Counted from the first letter of the stretch, positions 15,621 through 28,878 are shown. The stretch: 64,000 bases of DNA from Pseudobutyrivibrio ruminis DSM 9787 (GCF_900218035.1 NZ_OBMR01000009.1:62001-126000); one strand, 5' to 3'. Notes: generated by a model from the letters alone, not told the origin. Program-made: numbers and translations.

Positions 15621-16988
15621 TTTTCCCATACAAAATTCTGAGAAAATTTTATTAGCTAAATCATCATCTATTGTTTCACCAGTAATTTCACCTAAATAAC
15701 TATAGGCATCCATCAAATCAATAGAAAAGAAATCTTCTGGCATCATATTATCGATACTAGAAAGTACATTTTCCAAACTACTCTTTGCATTAGAAAGACA
15801 AGCAGCCTGACGAGAGTTTGTAATGTATAAAGTATCATCACTGCGAACCTCACCACTAAAGAACATATCAGTAATGGTAGATTCAAGTGTCTTAAGACCA
15901 TCAAGGCTTACTGACGAAAATGAAATAACGCATTTATTGTATTTATTGTATATTTCTTCCTCGCTGATTACCGTAGATAGGTCAGATTTATTTAGTAATA
16001 TAATAACTTTTTTATCCAAAATTTTATTGATAATGAACTCATCATTTTCATCAAGCGGTCTTGATGAGTCCAATACAAATAAAATTAAATCTGCATCATC
16101 AATAGAATCGATAGCTTTATCAACACCAATTTTCTCTACGACATCATCAGTCTCACGAATACCAGCTGTATCAATAATATTTAAACTAACACCATTGATA
16201 GTAATCTGCTCTTCCAAAGTATCACGTGTGGTGCCAGGAATATCTGTAACAATTGCTCTCTCTCTTCTTGAAAGTGTATTGAGCAAAGAAGATTTTCCTG
16301 CATTTGGTTTTCCAAGAATAAGAGTATTGATACCCTCTTTTAAAATATGACCAGAATTAAATGAATCTATTAATCCATCAACAGTATCAATAATTCCTTC
16401 AACCTTACCTTTAAGTTCTTCCGGATAGCCTGTTAAATCATAATGCTCTGGATCATCTAATGCAGACTCAATAAAAGCAGTTTCATATAAAATCTTATCA
16501 CGTAAATCAACAATGATTTTATTTAATGATCCAGATAACTGCTTAATAGAATTTTTCATAGCAAGCTCTGAATTTGAAGAAATCAAATCCATAATAGACT
16601 CTGCTTCTGATAAATCTATACGTCCGTTCAAAAAAGCTCTCTTTGTAAACTCACCTGGCTCTGCAATACGAGCTCCAGCTATAACTAAAAGAGATAAAAC
16701 TTTTTTAAGAACTAAAATGCCACCATGGCAATCTATTTCAACAACATCCTCAGTAGTATAACTACGAGGAGCTTTCATGATAAGTACAAGTACTTCATCT
16801 ACTATCTCATCACCGGCATAAATATGACCATATTGAATTGTATGACTATCGCAATCTTTTAATTTATTCTTACCACGAAAAATAGTATCTACAATAGAAA
16901 TAGAATCTTCTCCACTAACGCGGATTATTCCTATTCCAGAACTATTCATGGATGTAGCGATTGCTGCAATAGTATCTGAATGGTACAA
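15618..16988 (-). CDS. mnmE: tRNA modification GTPase MnmE
   Basis: The 456-residue protein (TrmE) has an N-terminal tetrahydrofolate-binding domain, a helical domain with an inserted GTPase (G1 GKPNAGKSS at about 227-235, G3 DTAG, G4 NKSD) and the C-terminal CMGK motif that carries the catalytic cysteine. It partners MnmG, encoded next. Translation appears to begin at a TTG, six bases after GGAGG; no ATG gives a complete N-terminus. It starts a new unit after the jag terminator. Confidence 0.96.
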   Translation of the reverse strand: MYHSDTIAAIATSMNSSGIGIIRVSGEDSISIVDTIFRGKNKLKDCDSHTIQYGHIYAGDEIVDEVLVLIMKAPRSYTTEDVVEIDCHGGILVLKKVLSLLVIAGARIAEPGEFTKRAFLNGRIDLSEAESIMDLISSNSELAMKNSIKQLSGSLNKIIVDLRDKILYETAFIESALDDPEHYDLTGYPEELKGKVEGIIDTVDGLIDSFNSGHILKEGINTLILGKPNAGKSSLLNTLSRRERAIVTDIPGTTRDTLEEQITINGVSLNIIDTAGIRETDDVVEKIGVDKAIDSIDDADLILFVLDSSRPLDENDEFIINKILDKKVIILLNKSDLSTVISEEEIYNKYNKCVISFSSVSLDGLKTLESTITDMFFSGEVRSDDTLYITNSRQAACLSNAKSSLENVLSSIDNMMPEDFFSIDLMDAYSYLGEITGETIDDDLANKIFSEFCMGK

Positions 16989-17090
16989 ATCAAACCTCCA
17001 TAAAAATTATAAATATAATTTTAAATAACACTTAATTATAAAATACTATTTAAAATGATATTTATCTAGATTCTTTTAAAAACAAAGAGA

Positions 17091-17120
17091 AGGGTTAGTC
17101 CAATTTAAAAGACTAACCCT
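17091..17120 (-). terminator. Terminator after jag
   Basis: The 10-bp perfect stem AGGGTTAGTC/GACTAACCCT is followed on the minus strand by TCTCTTTGTTTTT. It closes the rpmH-rnpA-yidD-yidC-jag operon. Confidence 0.8.
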
Positions 17121-17133
17121 AAAAAATCAAAAA

Positions 17134-17763
17134 TTATTTCTTAAGAGTAATAACTACATAACGATATGGCTCTTCACCCTCTGAATGAGTTGTAACATTA
17201 TTATCGTTCTGAAGTGCAGAATGAATAATGCGTCTCTCATAAGGATTCATAGCTTCAAGAGTAACTGACTTCTTTGTTCTCTTAACTTTGCTTGCCATAT
17301 TTCTTGCAAGATTCTCAAGAGTTTCTTTTCTACGACGTCTGTAATCTTCTGTATCGATTTTTACTCTAGTATAATTTTCTGATGAACGATTAACTGCAAG
17401 GTTTGTAAGATACTGAAGTGAATCAAGTGTCTGTCCACGCTTACCAATTAAAACACCCATCTCTGGACCAGCTAAATCAATTGAAAGAGTTTTATCATCT
17501 TCATCAAATGACATTGAAATATTAACTTCAAGCTGCATTGCTTCGAAAACTCCATCAAGGAATTCCTTAGCAACTTCCTTTGGATCTTCATCTGCAGAAA
17601 TTACAACTTTAATAATTGCATCCTTTGAACCGATTCCAAGGAAACCTGTACTTCCCTCTTCAATAACTTCGTATTTAATCTGATCAGATGTAACACCTAA
17701 ACTAACAGTAGCATTAGTAAGTGCATCATCAACAGTTTTACCTGTAAATTCTTTGAATTCCAA
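17134..17763 (-). CDS. jag: RNA-binding protein Jag/KhpB
   Basis: The 209-residue protein carries the Jag_N domain (about 1-50, with GSTGFLGIGSKDA), a KH domain (about 80-150, with GVLIGKRGQTLDSLQYL) and an R3H domain (about 150-209, with NPYERRIIHSAL). KhpB binds RNA and affects cell division and envelope growth in Firmicutes. I choose the TTG at 17763: it follows AAGGGGG by 8 bases and starts at the family's usual point. The ATG at 17796 lies inside yidC and has no ribosome site. It is last in the yidC operon. Confidence 0.93.
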   Translation of the reverse strand: MEFKEFTGKTVDDALTNATVSLGVTSDQIKYEVIEEGSTGFLGIGSKDAIIKVVISADEDPKEVAKEFLDGVFEAMQLEVNISMSFDEDDKTLSIDLAGPEMGVLIGKRGQTLDSLQYLTNLAVNRSSENYTRVKIDTEDYRRRRKETLENLARNMASKVKRTKKSVTLEAMNPYERRIIHSALQNDNNVTTHSEGEEPYRYVVITLKK

Positions 17764-17776
17764 GATTATTGCCCCC

Positions 17777-19048
17777 TTACTTATTATTTTGTTCATTGAA
17801 ATCTTTTACAAGATTTGCTTTTGCAGCAAGAGAATTAGCATTAGCTTTTGCTCTTAACTCGTTAGCTGCATTAAGAGCTTCTTCATTATTCTTTACAAGG
17901 TTTGCCTTGTCAGCCATAGAAGAAGACTTTGTAGACATGCGAGCTGCTTCGTAAATCTGAGCCTGGCGAATACCACGCTTTTCAGCCTTTGCAGCTGCTT
18001 TATCTTTATTCTTTTCAATAATACTTTCAAGATCAATCTTCTCAAAATGCTTATTTAAGAAGTACTGCTGTGTAATACGAACTACACCACCGACAATCCA
18101 GTAGAATACAAGACCAACAGGAACAGTGAAACCAATGAAAAGTGACATTAAAGGCATCATAAGATTCATTGTCTTCATCTGCTGCGCCATCTGATCTGAC
18201 TGACCCTCAGTGTTTGTAGGCATAAGCTTAATTGTAGCAAGCTGTGAAAGATATGAAAGAAGTGGAATCATTAAAGCTGCAATGATTAATCCAAAATCTT
18301 TTCCAGCCCAACCAGTCTTAACAAGGTTAAGTGGTGTATCAGAAATATTTAAAATGAATAAATAGTTGATTTGCTCAAGCTTTGCAACAACAGAATCGAT
18401 TGATGAAGATAAGCTTGGGAACTTGTCAGTGACCTCAGCCCATCCTGAAGCAGGAAGCTTATACAAAACATCAACGATAAAGTTAGAAACAGCATCAGGA
18501 TCTGCAGATGCAAATTCAGGTGTCTGCTGTAATCTAATTCCAGCGTCATCGTAAATAGTCTGCATTGTAGTAGCAAAACCATCAGTAGCAACAATACCGT
18601 TAACTAATTCTGTAAAAATATTCTTAACAGAACCAATATAAGCAGGTACATTATAGAAAACTCTATAAAGTGCAAAAAGAATAGGCATCTGAATTAACAT
18701 GTAAACACAGCTACCAGTAGGTGAAATGCCGTACTTATCATATAAAGCCTGTGTCTCTTCCTGCTGCTTTTGCATAGTTGCCTGGTCTCTAGAACCTTTG
18801 TACTTATCCTGAATAGCCTTCATCTCAGGCTGCATCTTACGAGTAAGTACTGCAAACTTTTGCTGCTTGTATGTAATAGGAAACATACAAACATAAATAA
18901 GAATAGTAAAAACAAGGATTGTAAGAGCTATGTTTTCAACACCTAAACCAGCGAGAAAAACATAAATCTTATCCATAATCCATCCTAAAACCTTAGCAAT
19001 AGGTCCAAGGATAGATCCACCGTAAGCGGTAAGAAATAAATCGCTCAA
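17777..19048 (-). CDS. yidC: Membrane protein insertase YidC
   Basis: The 423-residue insertase helps membrane proteins fold and insert, alone or with SecYEG. About five hydrophobic segments fit the YidC/Oxa1 core (first near 34-58, with a cytoplasmic loop QQKFAVLTRKMQPEMK after it). A large loop (about 150-240) between helices is longer than in Bacillus SpoIIIJ. The tail (about 340-423) is Ala/Lys/Asn-rich and probably a ribosome-facing helix. No lipobox is seen at the N-terminus, unlike Bacillus paralogues. Confidence 0.95.
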   Translation of the reverse strand: MSDLFLTAYGGSILGPIAKVLGWIMDKIYVFLAGLGVENIALTILVFTILIYVCMFPITYKQQKFAVLTRKMQPEMKAIQDKYKGSRDQATMQKQQEETQALYDKYGISPTGSCVYMLIQMPILFALYRVFYNVPAYIGSVKNIFTELVNGIVATDGFATTMQTIYDDAGIRLQQTPEFASADPDAVSNFIVDVLYKLPASGWAEVTDKFPSLSSSIDSVVAKLEQINYLFILNISDTPLNLVKTGWAGKDFGLIIAALMIPLLSYLSQLATIKLMPTNTEGQSDQMAQQMKTMNLMMPLMSLFIGFTVPVGLVFYWIVGGVVRITQQYFLNKHFEKIDLESIIEKNKDKAAAKAEKRGIRQAQIYEAARMSTKSSSMADKANLVKNNEEALNAANELRAKANANSLAAKANLVKDFNEQNNK

Positions 19049-19066
19049 TGTAAAACCTCCAGTTAC

Positions 19067-19279
19067 TTATGGAACCGGATCAAATCCACCATGAGAAAAA
19101 GGATTACATCTGATAATTCTCCAGAGCGCTAATCCACCGCCTTTTATAGCTCCATACTTTTGAACTGCCTCAAGGCCGTAGCAAGAGCATGTTGGATAAT
19201 AAGGACATTTGGTGGTTTTCATTGGAGAAATATATTTCTGATAAAACTTAATTAAATATATAAATATCTTCTTCAACAT
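19067..19279 (-). CDS. yidD: Membrane protein insertion efficiency factor YidD
   Basis: The 70-residue protein shows the whole YidD pattern: an amphipathic N-terminal helix ([13 protein letters not shown]), the three-cysteine motif [14 protein letters not shown] and [14 protein letters not shown] at the end. It aids YidC-dependent insertion. It sits between rnpA and yidC, the conserved position. The ribosome site is weak, suggesting coupling with rnpA. Confidence 0.95.
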   Translation of the reverse strand: MLKKIFIYLIKFYQKYISPMKTTKCPYYPTCSCYGLEAVQKYGAIKGGGLALWRIIRCNPFSHGGFDPVP

Positions 19280-19299
19280 AATAGAAACGACGATTCCAT

Positions 19300-19638
19300 T
19301 TATTTTCGAGTTACCCTGTGAAGATTTGCAAGATGAAGTAAAGATTTTTGTATTTCATCAAAAGTTGCAGATGCACTGGCTTCTCTTGCAACGACTACAA
19401 TGTCCAAACCACTATTGAACATCTCTTCATTAAGTCTATAACTTTCTCTTATCAGTCTCGTCAAATGATGTCGTACTACTGAATTTCCAACCTTTTTACT
19501 AACAGAAATTCCAATTCGATTTCGATCTGTATTATTATGGTAGATATACATTACAAGCTGTCGATTAGCTTTAGACACACCTCTTCTGTATACAGTTGTG
19601 AAGTCTTTATTCTTTTTTAGAGATTCACTAAATTCCAT
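19300..19638 (-). CDS. rnpA: Ribonuclease P protein component
   Basis: The 112-residue basic protein is the RNase P protein subunit, which joins the catalytic RNA in tRNA 5' maturation. The signature [26 protein letters not shown] is complete in the middle of the protein. I choose the ATG at 19638 ([13 protein letters not shown]), which matches the family N-terminus and has AAGGA upstream; the in-frame ATG at 19674 is only 12 bp from the rpmH stop and adds a foreign-looking N-terminus. Confidence 0.95.
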   Translation of the reverse strand: MEFSESLKKNKDFTTVYRRGVSKANRQLVMYIYHNNTDRNRIGISVSKKVGNSVVRHHLTRLIRESYRLNEEMFNSGLDIVVVAREASASATFDEIQKSLLHLANLHRVTRK

Positions 19639-19686
19639 AACAAAAATTTTCCTTAAAATAGAAAGAAAGACCACATGGTCTGTGGC

Positions 19687-19821
19687 CTAAGCTGATAATT
19701 TCTTTCTTCCTTTTGCACGTCTTGAAGCAAGAACCTTACGTCCGCCTGCTGTGCTCATTCTAGATCTAAATCCATGAACTTTGGATCTCTGTCTCTTTTT
19801 TGGTTGATATGTCATCTTCAT
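19687..19821 (-). CDS. rpmH: Ribosomal protein bL34
   Basis: The 44-residue very basic protein begins [18 protein letters not shown] and ends [10 protein letters not shown], the standard bL34. It is a component of the large ribosomal subunit. GGAGGTGG precedes the start. It is the first gene of the operon leftward from the origin, with a strong promoter upstream. Confidence 0.98.
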   Translation of the reverse strand: MKMTYQPKKRQRSKVHGFRSRMSTAGGRKVLASRRAKGRKKLSA

Positions 19822-19861
19822 AATATATCCACCTCCTCTTTATGAGAAAACATCAGTTGAA

Positions 19862-19890
19862 ATTATATAAGGAAAAGCCCATAAAGTCAA
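19862..19890 (-). promoter_or_regulatory. Promoter of rpmH operon
   Basis: Minus-strand TTGACT and TATAAT with an exact 17-bp spacer, about 40 bp before rpmH. Confidence 0.8.
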
Positions 19891-20227
19891 TAATAAAAAG
19901 CATTATTATAATAATGAAACAATGTGGATAACTAAAAAACACAAGATATAAATGAAATCTAAAATAAACAATACTAAATATAGTGGAAAATCGTTAAAAA
20001 AAATATTTTATTTATCTACAAGCTGTGGATAACCATGTGGATAAAATAGTAATAATTAACATTTTTCCACAAAAAACAGAAAAATATAAGAATTTTAAAG
20101 GCAAAAATTGTGGAAAACTCTCTTCTAGAACTGTGGATAACTCACAATATCAATTTTAAACGCTCAAATTCAAAAAATAAGCCATTTTAGCCTTTAAACT
20201 ACCCCCTACACGTTTTTACACTAATTA

Positions 20228-20256
20228 TTGAATAAAAGCCGTATTTAGGGTAGAAT
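20228..20256 (+). promoter_or_regulatory. Promoter of dnaA
   Basis: TTGAAT and TAGAAT with a 17-bp spacer. A perfect DnaA box begins 16 bp after the -10 box. Confidence 0.65.
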
Positions 20257-20292
20257 ATAAAATAGTTTAAATGTGGATAAAAGGGAAATTAT

Positions 20293-21678
20293 ATGGAAGA
20301 ACTTGTTAAAAAATGGGATGAAATCCTAGACTACTTAAAAAATGAGTATAAAGTCACTGATGTTTCTTATGATTCTTGGCTTAAACCTCTAGAATTATTT
20401 CAAATAGAAGATAATAAATTATATATCATCTATAACGGTGATCAAAACAGTATGACACTTGGTTATGTAACCAGAAAGTTTACTACTCCACTTCGTATCA
20501 CAATCGCAGAACTTACTGGAATTCAATATGATGACATCTTAGTTATATCTCAAGACAATGCAAACCAAATCAAAAAAGAGAAAAATATCGAACACATTAA
20601 AATAGAAGAAACACCTTCTTTTGAAGAAAAAAGAATGGGAAATTCTACTATTAATCCTAAGTTTACTTTTGATAATTTTGTCGTTGGTAGAAATAATAGA
20701 TTTGCTCAAACTGCAGCTCTTGCAGTTGCTGAATCACCAGGAGAATTTTACAACCCACTATATATCTACGGTGGACCAGGTCTTGGTAAAACTCACTTAA
20801 TGCAAGCTATTGGTAATTACATCGAAAATCAAAATCCAAACACTCACATATTATATGTAACATCAGAAGAATTTACTAACGAGGTTATTGAAAACCTTAG
20901 AACAAACAATAATGCTACTGCTATGCAACGCTTCCGCGATAAGTATCGTACAGTAGATGTTTTAATGGTAGATGATATTCAGTTTATTATAGGAAAAGAA
21001 TCTACACAGGAAGAATTTTTCCATACATTCAATGCTTTGCATGCAATGGGTAAACAAATTGTTATTTCATCTGATAAACCTCCAAAGGATATGGAGACAT
21101 TAGATGATCGTTTCAAATCAAGATTCGATATGGGTCTTATGGCTGATATTGGATATCCAGATTATGAAACACGTATGGCCATTCTTAATAAAAAGATTGA
21201 AGAAAAAAACTTTAATCTTGATGAATCAATCAGAAAATATATTGCAGAAAATATTCAATCAAACATTAGAGAAATCGAAGGAGCTCTTAATAAGCTTATT
21301 GCTTTCTCAAGACTTGAAAAGATTGATATTACTATGGATATAGCAGAGAGAGAATTACAAAACTTCATCTCTCCTAATGTTTCAAGAGAAATAACTCCGC
21401 AGCTTATAATAGAAGTTGTTGCTGAGCATTTTAATATTACAGTTGATCAAATGGCATCTAAAAACCGCTCTAGTTCAGTAGTTAGACCTAGACAAATTGC
21501 CATGTATTTATGTAACACAATGACAGATTCATCTTTACAAGCAATTGGTCTTCTTCTTGGAGGAAGAGATCATTCAACAATCATTCACGGTGCTAATAAA
21601 ATCGAGGATGAAATTGATAAAGATGAAAATACAAGAAACCTTGTAGAAACAATTAAGAAAAAGATTAATCCTAATTAA
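20293..21678 (+). CDS. dnaA: Chromosomal replication initiator DnaA
   Basis: The 461-residue AAA+ initiator binds DnaA boxes and melts the origin. Domain I (about 1-85) and a short linker lead to the ATPase domain, with Walker A GGPGLGKTH (160-168) and Walker B LMVDDIQF. Domain IV ends with the DnaA signature GGRDHSTIIHGANKI. The length is typical. The ribosome site (AAGGGAA) is modest. DnaA-box clusters flank the gene. Confidence 0.98.
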   Translation: MEELVKKWDEILDYLKNEYKVTDVSYDSWLKPLELFQIEDNKLYIIYNGDQNSMTLGYVTRKFTTPLRITIAELTGIQYDDILVISQDNANQIKKEKNIEHIKIEETPSFEEKRMGNSTINPKFTFDNFVVGRNNRFAQTAALAVAESPGEFYNPLYIYGGPGLGKTHLMQAIGNYIENQNPNTHILYVTSEEFTNEVIENLRTNNNATAMQRFRDKYRTVDVLMVDDIQFIIGKESTQEEFFHTFNALHAMGKQIVISSDKPPKDMETLDDRFKSRFDMGLMADIGYPDYETRMAILNKKIEEKNFNLDESIRKYIAENIQSNIREIEGALNKLIAFSRLEKIDITMDIAERELQNFISPNVSREITPQLIIEVVAEHFNITVDQMASKNRSSSVVRPRQIAMYLCNTMTDSSLQAIGLLLGGRDHSTIIHGANKIEDEIDKDENTRNLVETIKKKINPN

Positions 21679-21950
21679 TGTTAATAACTTGTTGATAACC
21701 CTTTGGATAAATTGTTAAAACCATGTTTATTACATCACATAACGGTTAATATTTGAAAATTTAGACACTTTTTATTCACAATTTATCCATAAATTATCAA
21801 TACTTAATTCACAGTTTTTCATGAGTTATTAATTCATGTTTTACGTATAAATACTGGTGTTTCACAGTTATATACAAATCAACAACCTATAAGAATAATA
21901 CTTAGAATAAAATTATTTATTATTTATGTTTAAGAAAGGGAGCGTATCAA
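21679..21950. other. Second origin cluster between dnaA and dnaN
   Basis: This 272-bp AT-rich gap has near-consensus DnaA boxes: TGTTGATAA (21690-21698), TTTGGATAA (21702-21710), TTATTCACA (21772-21780), TTATCCATA (21783-21791) and TTATATACA (21868-21876). In Bacillus the duplex-unwinding element is in this interval. Its boxes are weaker than those upstream of dnaA. I could not pick one unwinding element. Confidence 0.6.
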
Positions 21951-23066
21951 ATGAAAATTACTTGTCAAAAAGCTGACCTTGTTAAAGGAGTAAATATTGT
22001 ATCAAAGGCAGTGCCAACCAGAACTACAATGGCAATACTTGAATGTATTCTTATTGATGCTTCATCTGGTGAAATCAAACTCACTGCTAATGATATGGAA
22101 ATAGGAATTGAAACTATTGTTAATGGAAACATTTTAGAAAGAGGTATCATTGCTCTTGATGCTAAAAAGTTTTCTGAGATTGTAAGAAAGCTTCCTGAAA
22201 ATGAAGTTACTATAGAAACAGATTCTTCATTTAAAACATCTATCACATGTGAAAAAGCTAAATTTGATATTGTAGGAAAATCTGGAGAAGACTTTTCTTA
22301 TATTCCTGTAATTCCTAGAAATCAGCCAATCGTTTTATCACAGCTTACATTAAGAGATATCATCAGACAGACAATCTTCTCTGTTGCTGATAATGATAAT
22401 AATAAAATGATGACTGGTGAGCTTATTGAAATTAAAGATAATAAGCTTAAAGTAGTAGCACTTGATGGTCATAGAGTTTCTATTAGAAATGTAGAATTAA
22501 AAAACGATGCACCTGATGTAAAGGTTGTAGTTCCAAAGAAGACACTTAATGAAATCGTTAAAATCATTGATGGTGGTATTGATGATGAAGTAAATATTTT
22601 TGTTACTGATAACCACATCATTTTTGAATTTGATCAGACTACTGTTGTATCTCGTATCATTGAAGGTGAGTACTTCAAAATTGAGCAGATGCTTTCAGCT
22701 GATTATGAAACAAAAATCAAAATCAATAAAAGAGAATTCTTTGATTGTATTGATAGAGCAACTATTCTTGTTAACGAAGGTGACAAGAAGCCAATTATTG
22801 TAAATGCAACAAACAACACAATGTCACTTTCAATTTCATCATTCATTGGATCAATGAACGAAGATATTGATATTGTAAAAGAGGGAAAAGATATCATGAT
22901 TGGATTTAATCCAAAGTTTGTTATCGATGCCCTCAAGGTAATAGACGATGAAGAAATAAATCTTTACATGTTAAATGCAAAGAGCCCATGTTTCATCAAG
23001 GATGACAATGGTTCATTTATTTACATCGTTCTTCCTGTAAACTTTAATAATCCAGGAGCAAACTAA
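21951..23066 (+). CDS. dnaN: DNA polymerase III sliding clamp, beta subunit
   Basis: The 371-residue protein forms the dimeric ring that tethers polymerase III to DNA. The three-fold clamp repeats span the whole length; the N-terminal MKITCQKADLVKGVNIV and C-terminal FIYIVLPVN are typical of the family. AAAGGGAG precedes the ATG. Its stop codon overlaps the start of yaaA (TAATG), indicating coupled translation. Confidence 0.97.
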   Translation: MKITCQKADLVKGVNIVSKAVPTRTTMAILECILIDASSGEIKLTANDMEIGIETIVNGNILERGIIALDAKKFSEIVRKLPENEVTIETDSSFKTSITCEKAKFDIVGKSGEDFSYIPVIPRNQPIVLSQLTLRDIIRQTIFSVADNDNNKMMTGELIEIKDNKLKVVALDGHRVSIRNVELKNDAPDVKVVVPKKTLNEIVKIIDGGIDDEVNIFVTDNHIIFEFDQTTVVSRIIEGEYFKIEQMLSADYETKIKINKREFFDCIDRATILVNEGDKKPIIVNATNNTMSLSISSFIGSMNEDIDIVKEGKDIMIGFNPKFVIDALKVIDDEEINLYMLNAKSPCFIKDDNGSFIYIVLPVNFNNPGAN

Positions 23067-23270
23067 TGGAAACTATTCAAATTAGAGATGAATTTATAAA
23101 ACTTGGCCAGCTTCTTAAGCTTGCAAATCTTGTTGAATCAGGTGCAATGGCAAAGGAAGTTATTGAGGAAGGTCTTGTTAAATATAATGGCGAAGTAGAA
23201 ACTCGTCGAGGCAAGAAAATTTATCCTGGCGATGTTGTTGAATTTAATGGAGAAAGCGTAACAGTTACTA

Positions 23271-23281
<11 letters not shown>
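23066..23281 (+). CDS. yaaA: S4-domain RNA-binding protein YaaA
   Basis: This 71-residue protein is one S4 domain (IKLGQLLKLANLVESGAMAK-like core, then VKYNGEVETRRGKKIYPGD). The family lies between dnaN and recF in Firmicutes and is thought to act in ribosome assembly. It overlaps dnaN by 1 bp and recF by 11 bp. Confidence 0.92.
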
Positions 23282-26293
<3,012 letters not shown>

Positions 26294-26307
26294 TCGTAAA
26301 AAATTTT

Positions 26308-26321
26308 CGGGGCATGCCCCG
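26308..26321. repeat. GC-rich perfect palindrome between gyrB and gyrA
   Basis: CGGGGCATGCCCCG is a 14-bp perfect palindrome in an AT-rich 50-bp gap. No T-run follows. It may be a regulatory hairpin or protein site. Confidence 0.5.
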
Positions 26322-26343
26322 ATAGCAAAGACGAAGGAAAAAT

Positions 26344-28878
26344 ATGGACGACAAAATTTTTGATAATATTCATGATGTTGATCTGAAACAAACAATGGAA
26401 ACCTCATACATCGATTATGCCATGAGTGTAATTGCCTCACGTGCACTTCCAGATGTAAGAGATGGTCTTAAGCCAGTACAGCGTAGAGTTCTCTTCTCTA
26501 TGATTGAGCTTAATAATGGTCCCGACAAGCCACATAGAAAATGTGCACGTATTGTCGGTGATACAATGGGTAAGTATCACCCTCATGGTGATAGTTCTAT
26601 TTATGGTGCACTTGTCAACATGGCACAGGAATGGAACACACGTTATCCACTGGTAGATGGCCATGGTAACTTCGGTTCTGTGGATGGTGATGGCGCCGCT
26701 GCCATGCGATACACAGAGGCACGTCTCTCAAAGATTTCCATGACAATGTTTGGTATCAACTACAAGGATGAAAAGTTCACCCTTGGTAAAGATATTGACA
26801 TGGATGGCGTAGACTTCATGCCAAACTTTGATGAGACTGAAAAAGAGCCAACAGTTCTTCCAGCCCGCTACCCTAACCTTCTTGTTAACGGTACAACTGG
26901 TATCGCCGTAGGTATGGCTACAAACATTCCACCACACAATCTTCGTGAAGTAATTGGTGCTGTTAATAAAATCATCGACAATCAAATCGAGGAAGATAGA
27001 GATACAGAAATCGATGAGCTTCTTGATATTGTAAAGGGACCAGATTTTCCTACAGGTGGTGTAATCCTTGGAAAGGCTGGAATTGAAGAAGCATACCGTA
27101 CAGGTCGTGCTAAAATCAGAGTTCGTGCCGTTTCAGAAATCGAACCAATGGACAACGGTAAAAGCAGAATTGTTGTTACTGAGCTTCCATACATGGTAAA
27201 CAAAGCTCGTCTTATTGAAAAGATTGCAGAGCTTCACAAAGACAAGAGAATCGACGGAATCACTGATCTTCGTGATGAGTCATCTCGTGAAGGAATGAGA
27301 ATCTGTATCGAGCTTAGACGTGATGTAAATCCAAACATCATTTTAAATCAGCTTTATAAGCACACTCAGCTTCAGGATACTTTTGGTGTTATCATGCTTG
27401 CACTTGTTGATAATCAGCCAAAGATCCTTAGCCTTAAGGAAATGCTTGTACATTACCTTAATCACCAGAAGGATGTTGTTACTCGTCGTACAAAGTACGA
27501 GCTTAACAAAGCTGAGGAACGTGCTCACATATTAGAGGGATTACTTATTGCCCTTGATAATATCGATGAAGTAATTCAGATTATCCGTAGTTCAGCTGAT
27601 GTAGCAACAGCAAAGGCTACATTGATGGAGCGCTTTGGTCTTTCAGATGCTCAGGCTCAGGCCATTGTTGATATGCGTCTTCGTGCTCTTACAGGTTTGG
27701 AAAGAGACAAGATTCAGCAGGAATACAATGAATTACAGGTATTAATCGGAAAATTGAAGGCTATTCTCTCAGATGAAAAGGTTCTTCTTTCAGTAATCAA
27801 AACTGAAATTACAGAAATCGCTGATAAATATGGCGATGATAGACGTACATCAATCGGATTTGATGAGTACGATATCAATATGGAGGATATGATTCCTGTT
27901 ACTAACACAGTTGTTACATTCACAAAGCTCGGATATATCAAGCGTATGAATGAGGACAACTTCAAGACTCAGCATAGAGGTGGTAAGGGAATCAAGGGTA
28001 TGGATACAATTGATGATGATTACGTTGTTGAAATGCTTATGATGTCATCCCATGACTATCTCCTCTTCTTTACAAATAAGGGTCGAGTATACAGAATCAA
28101 AGCATACGAGATTCCAGAAAGCAGTAGAACAAGCCGAGGTATTGCAGTAGTTAATATCCTTCAGCTTCAGCCAGATGAAAAGGTAACTGCTATGATTCCT
28201 ATTGAGGATTACAGCGAAGATAAATACTTATTCATGGCAACTGCAGATGGATTTGTTAAGAAGACAAAGATAACTGAATACGAGAATATTCGAAAGAATG
28301 GTCTTACAGCAATTACACTTCGTGATGATGATATGCTTATTGAGGTTAAGCTTACAGATGGCGATGAAGATGTAATTATGGTTACAAAATATGGTCAGGC
28401 AATTCGATTTAGCGAGACAGAGGTTCGCCCAACAGGTCGTGCAACAATGGGTGTTATCGGTATGAACCTTGCTGCAGATGATATGATTATTGGAATGCAG
28501 CTTATTTCTCAGGGTGAAAGCCTTATGACTGTATCAGAGAATGGTCTTGGTAAGTGTACTCTTATGACAGAGTTCAACACAATCCACCGTGGTGGTAAGG
28601 GTGTTAAGTGTTACAAGATTACAGAAAAGACTGGTAACCTTATCGGAGCAAAGGCAGTAGAAAAGGATGATGAAGTAATGCTCATTAATGATGCAGGTAC
28701 AATCATCAGAATCAATGTTGCCGGTACTGCTCTACTTAGCAGAATTACATCTGGTGTAAAACTAATCGACTTAAAAGAAAATACTAAGTTGATTAGTATT
28801 GCAAAAGTTAGAAAAAGTGATACAATACTTGCGGAAGAGGTTGAAGAATTAAATGAAGGTTCAACAACCGAATCATAA
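26344..28878 (+). CDS. gyrA: DNA gyrase subunit A
   Basis: The 844-residue DNA-cleaving subunit. The catalytic tyrosine is Tyr123 in [11 protein letters not shown]. The C-terminal beta-pinwheel is complete and has the GyrA box QHRGGKG (in the stretch about 540-550). In the quinolone-determining region [15 protein letters not shown], Ser84 matches E. coli Ser83, but the position of E. coli Asp87 is Gly88. It follows gyrB by 50 bp, and a terminator ends the dnaA-gyrA block. Confidence 0.98.
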   Translation: MDDKIFDNIHDVDLKQTMETSYIDYAMSVIASRALPDVRDGLKPVQRRVLFSMIELNNGPDKPHRKCARIVGDTMGKYHPHGDSSIYGALVNMAQEWNTRYPLVDGHGNFGSVDGDGAAAMRYTEARLSKISMTMFGINYKDEKFTLGKDIDMDGVDFMPNFDETEKEPTVLPARYPNLLVNGTTGIAVGMATNIPPHNLREVIGAVNKIIDNQIEEDRDTEIDELLDIVKGPDFPTGGVILGKAGIEEAYRTGRAKIRVRAVSEIEPMDNGKSRIVVTELPYMVNKARLIEKIAELHKDKRIDGITDLRDESSREGMRICIELRRDVNPNIILNQLYKHTQLQDTFGVIMLALVDNQPKILSLKEMLVHYLNHQKDVVTRRTKYELNKAEERAHILEGLLIALDNIDEVIQIIRSSADVATAKATLMERFGLSDAQAQAIVDMRLRALTGLERDKIQQEYNELQVLIGKLKAILSDEKVLLSVIKTEITEIADKYGDDRRTSIGFDEYDINMEDMIPVTNTVVTFTKLGYIKRMNEDNFKTQHRGGKGIKGMDTIDDDYVVEMLMMSSHDYLLFFTNKGRVYRIKAYEIPESSRTSRGIAVVNILQLQPDEKVTAMIPIEDYSEDKYLFMATADGFVKKTKITEYENIRKNGLTAITLRDDDMLIEVKLTDGDEDVIMVTKYGQAIRFSETEVRPTGRATMGVIGMNLAADDMIIGMQLISQGESLMTVSENGLGKCTLMTEFNTIHRGGKGVKCYKITEKTGNLIGAKAVEKDDEVMLINDAGTIIRINVAGTALLSRITSGVKLIDLKENTKLISIAKVRKSDTILAEEVEELNEGSTTES

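Larger units (their letters stand above)
19822..20292. other. oriC: oriC region: DnaA-box cluster between rpmH and dnaA
   Basis: The 471-bp AT-rich gap holds five perfect DnaA boxes on the same strand, TGTGGATAA at 19923-19931, 20024-20032, 20036-20044, 20132-20140 and 20272-20280. Variants are TTATCTACA (20012-20020), TTTTCCACA (20063-20071) and TGTGGAAAA (20109-20117). The gene order rpmH-dnaA-dnaN around it is the usual Firmicutes origin. The last box is between the dnaA promoter and start, fitting DnaA autoregulation. Confidence 0.88.

Noticed and set aside
15823-16350. 175-residue plus-strand frame inside mnmE
   Set aside because: Shadow of a complete mnmE coding sequence.
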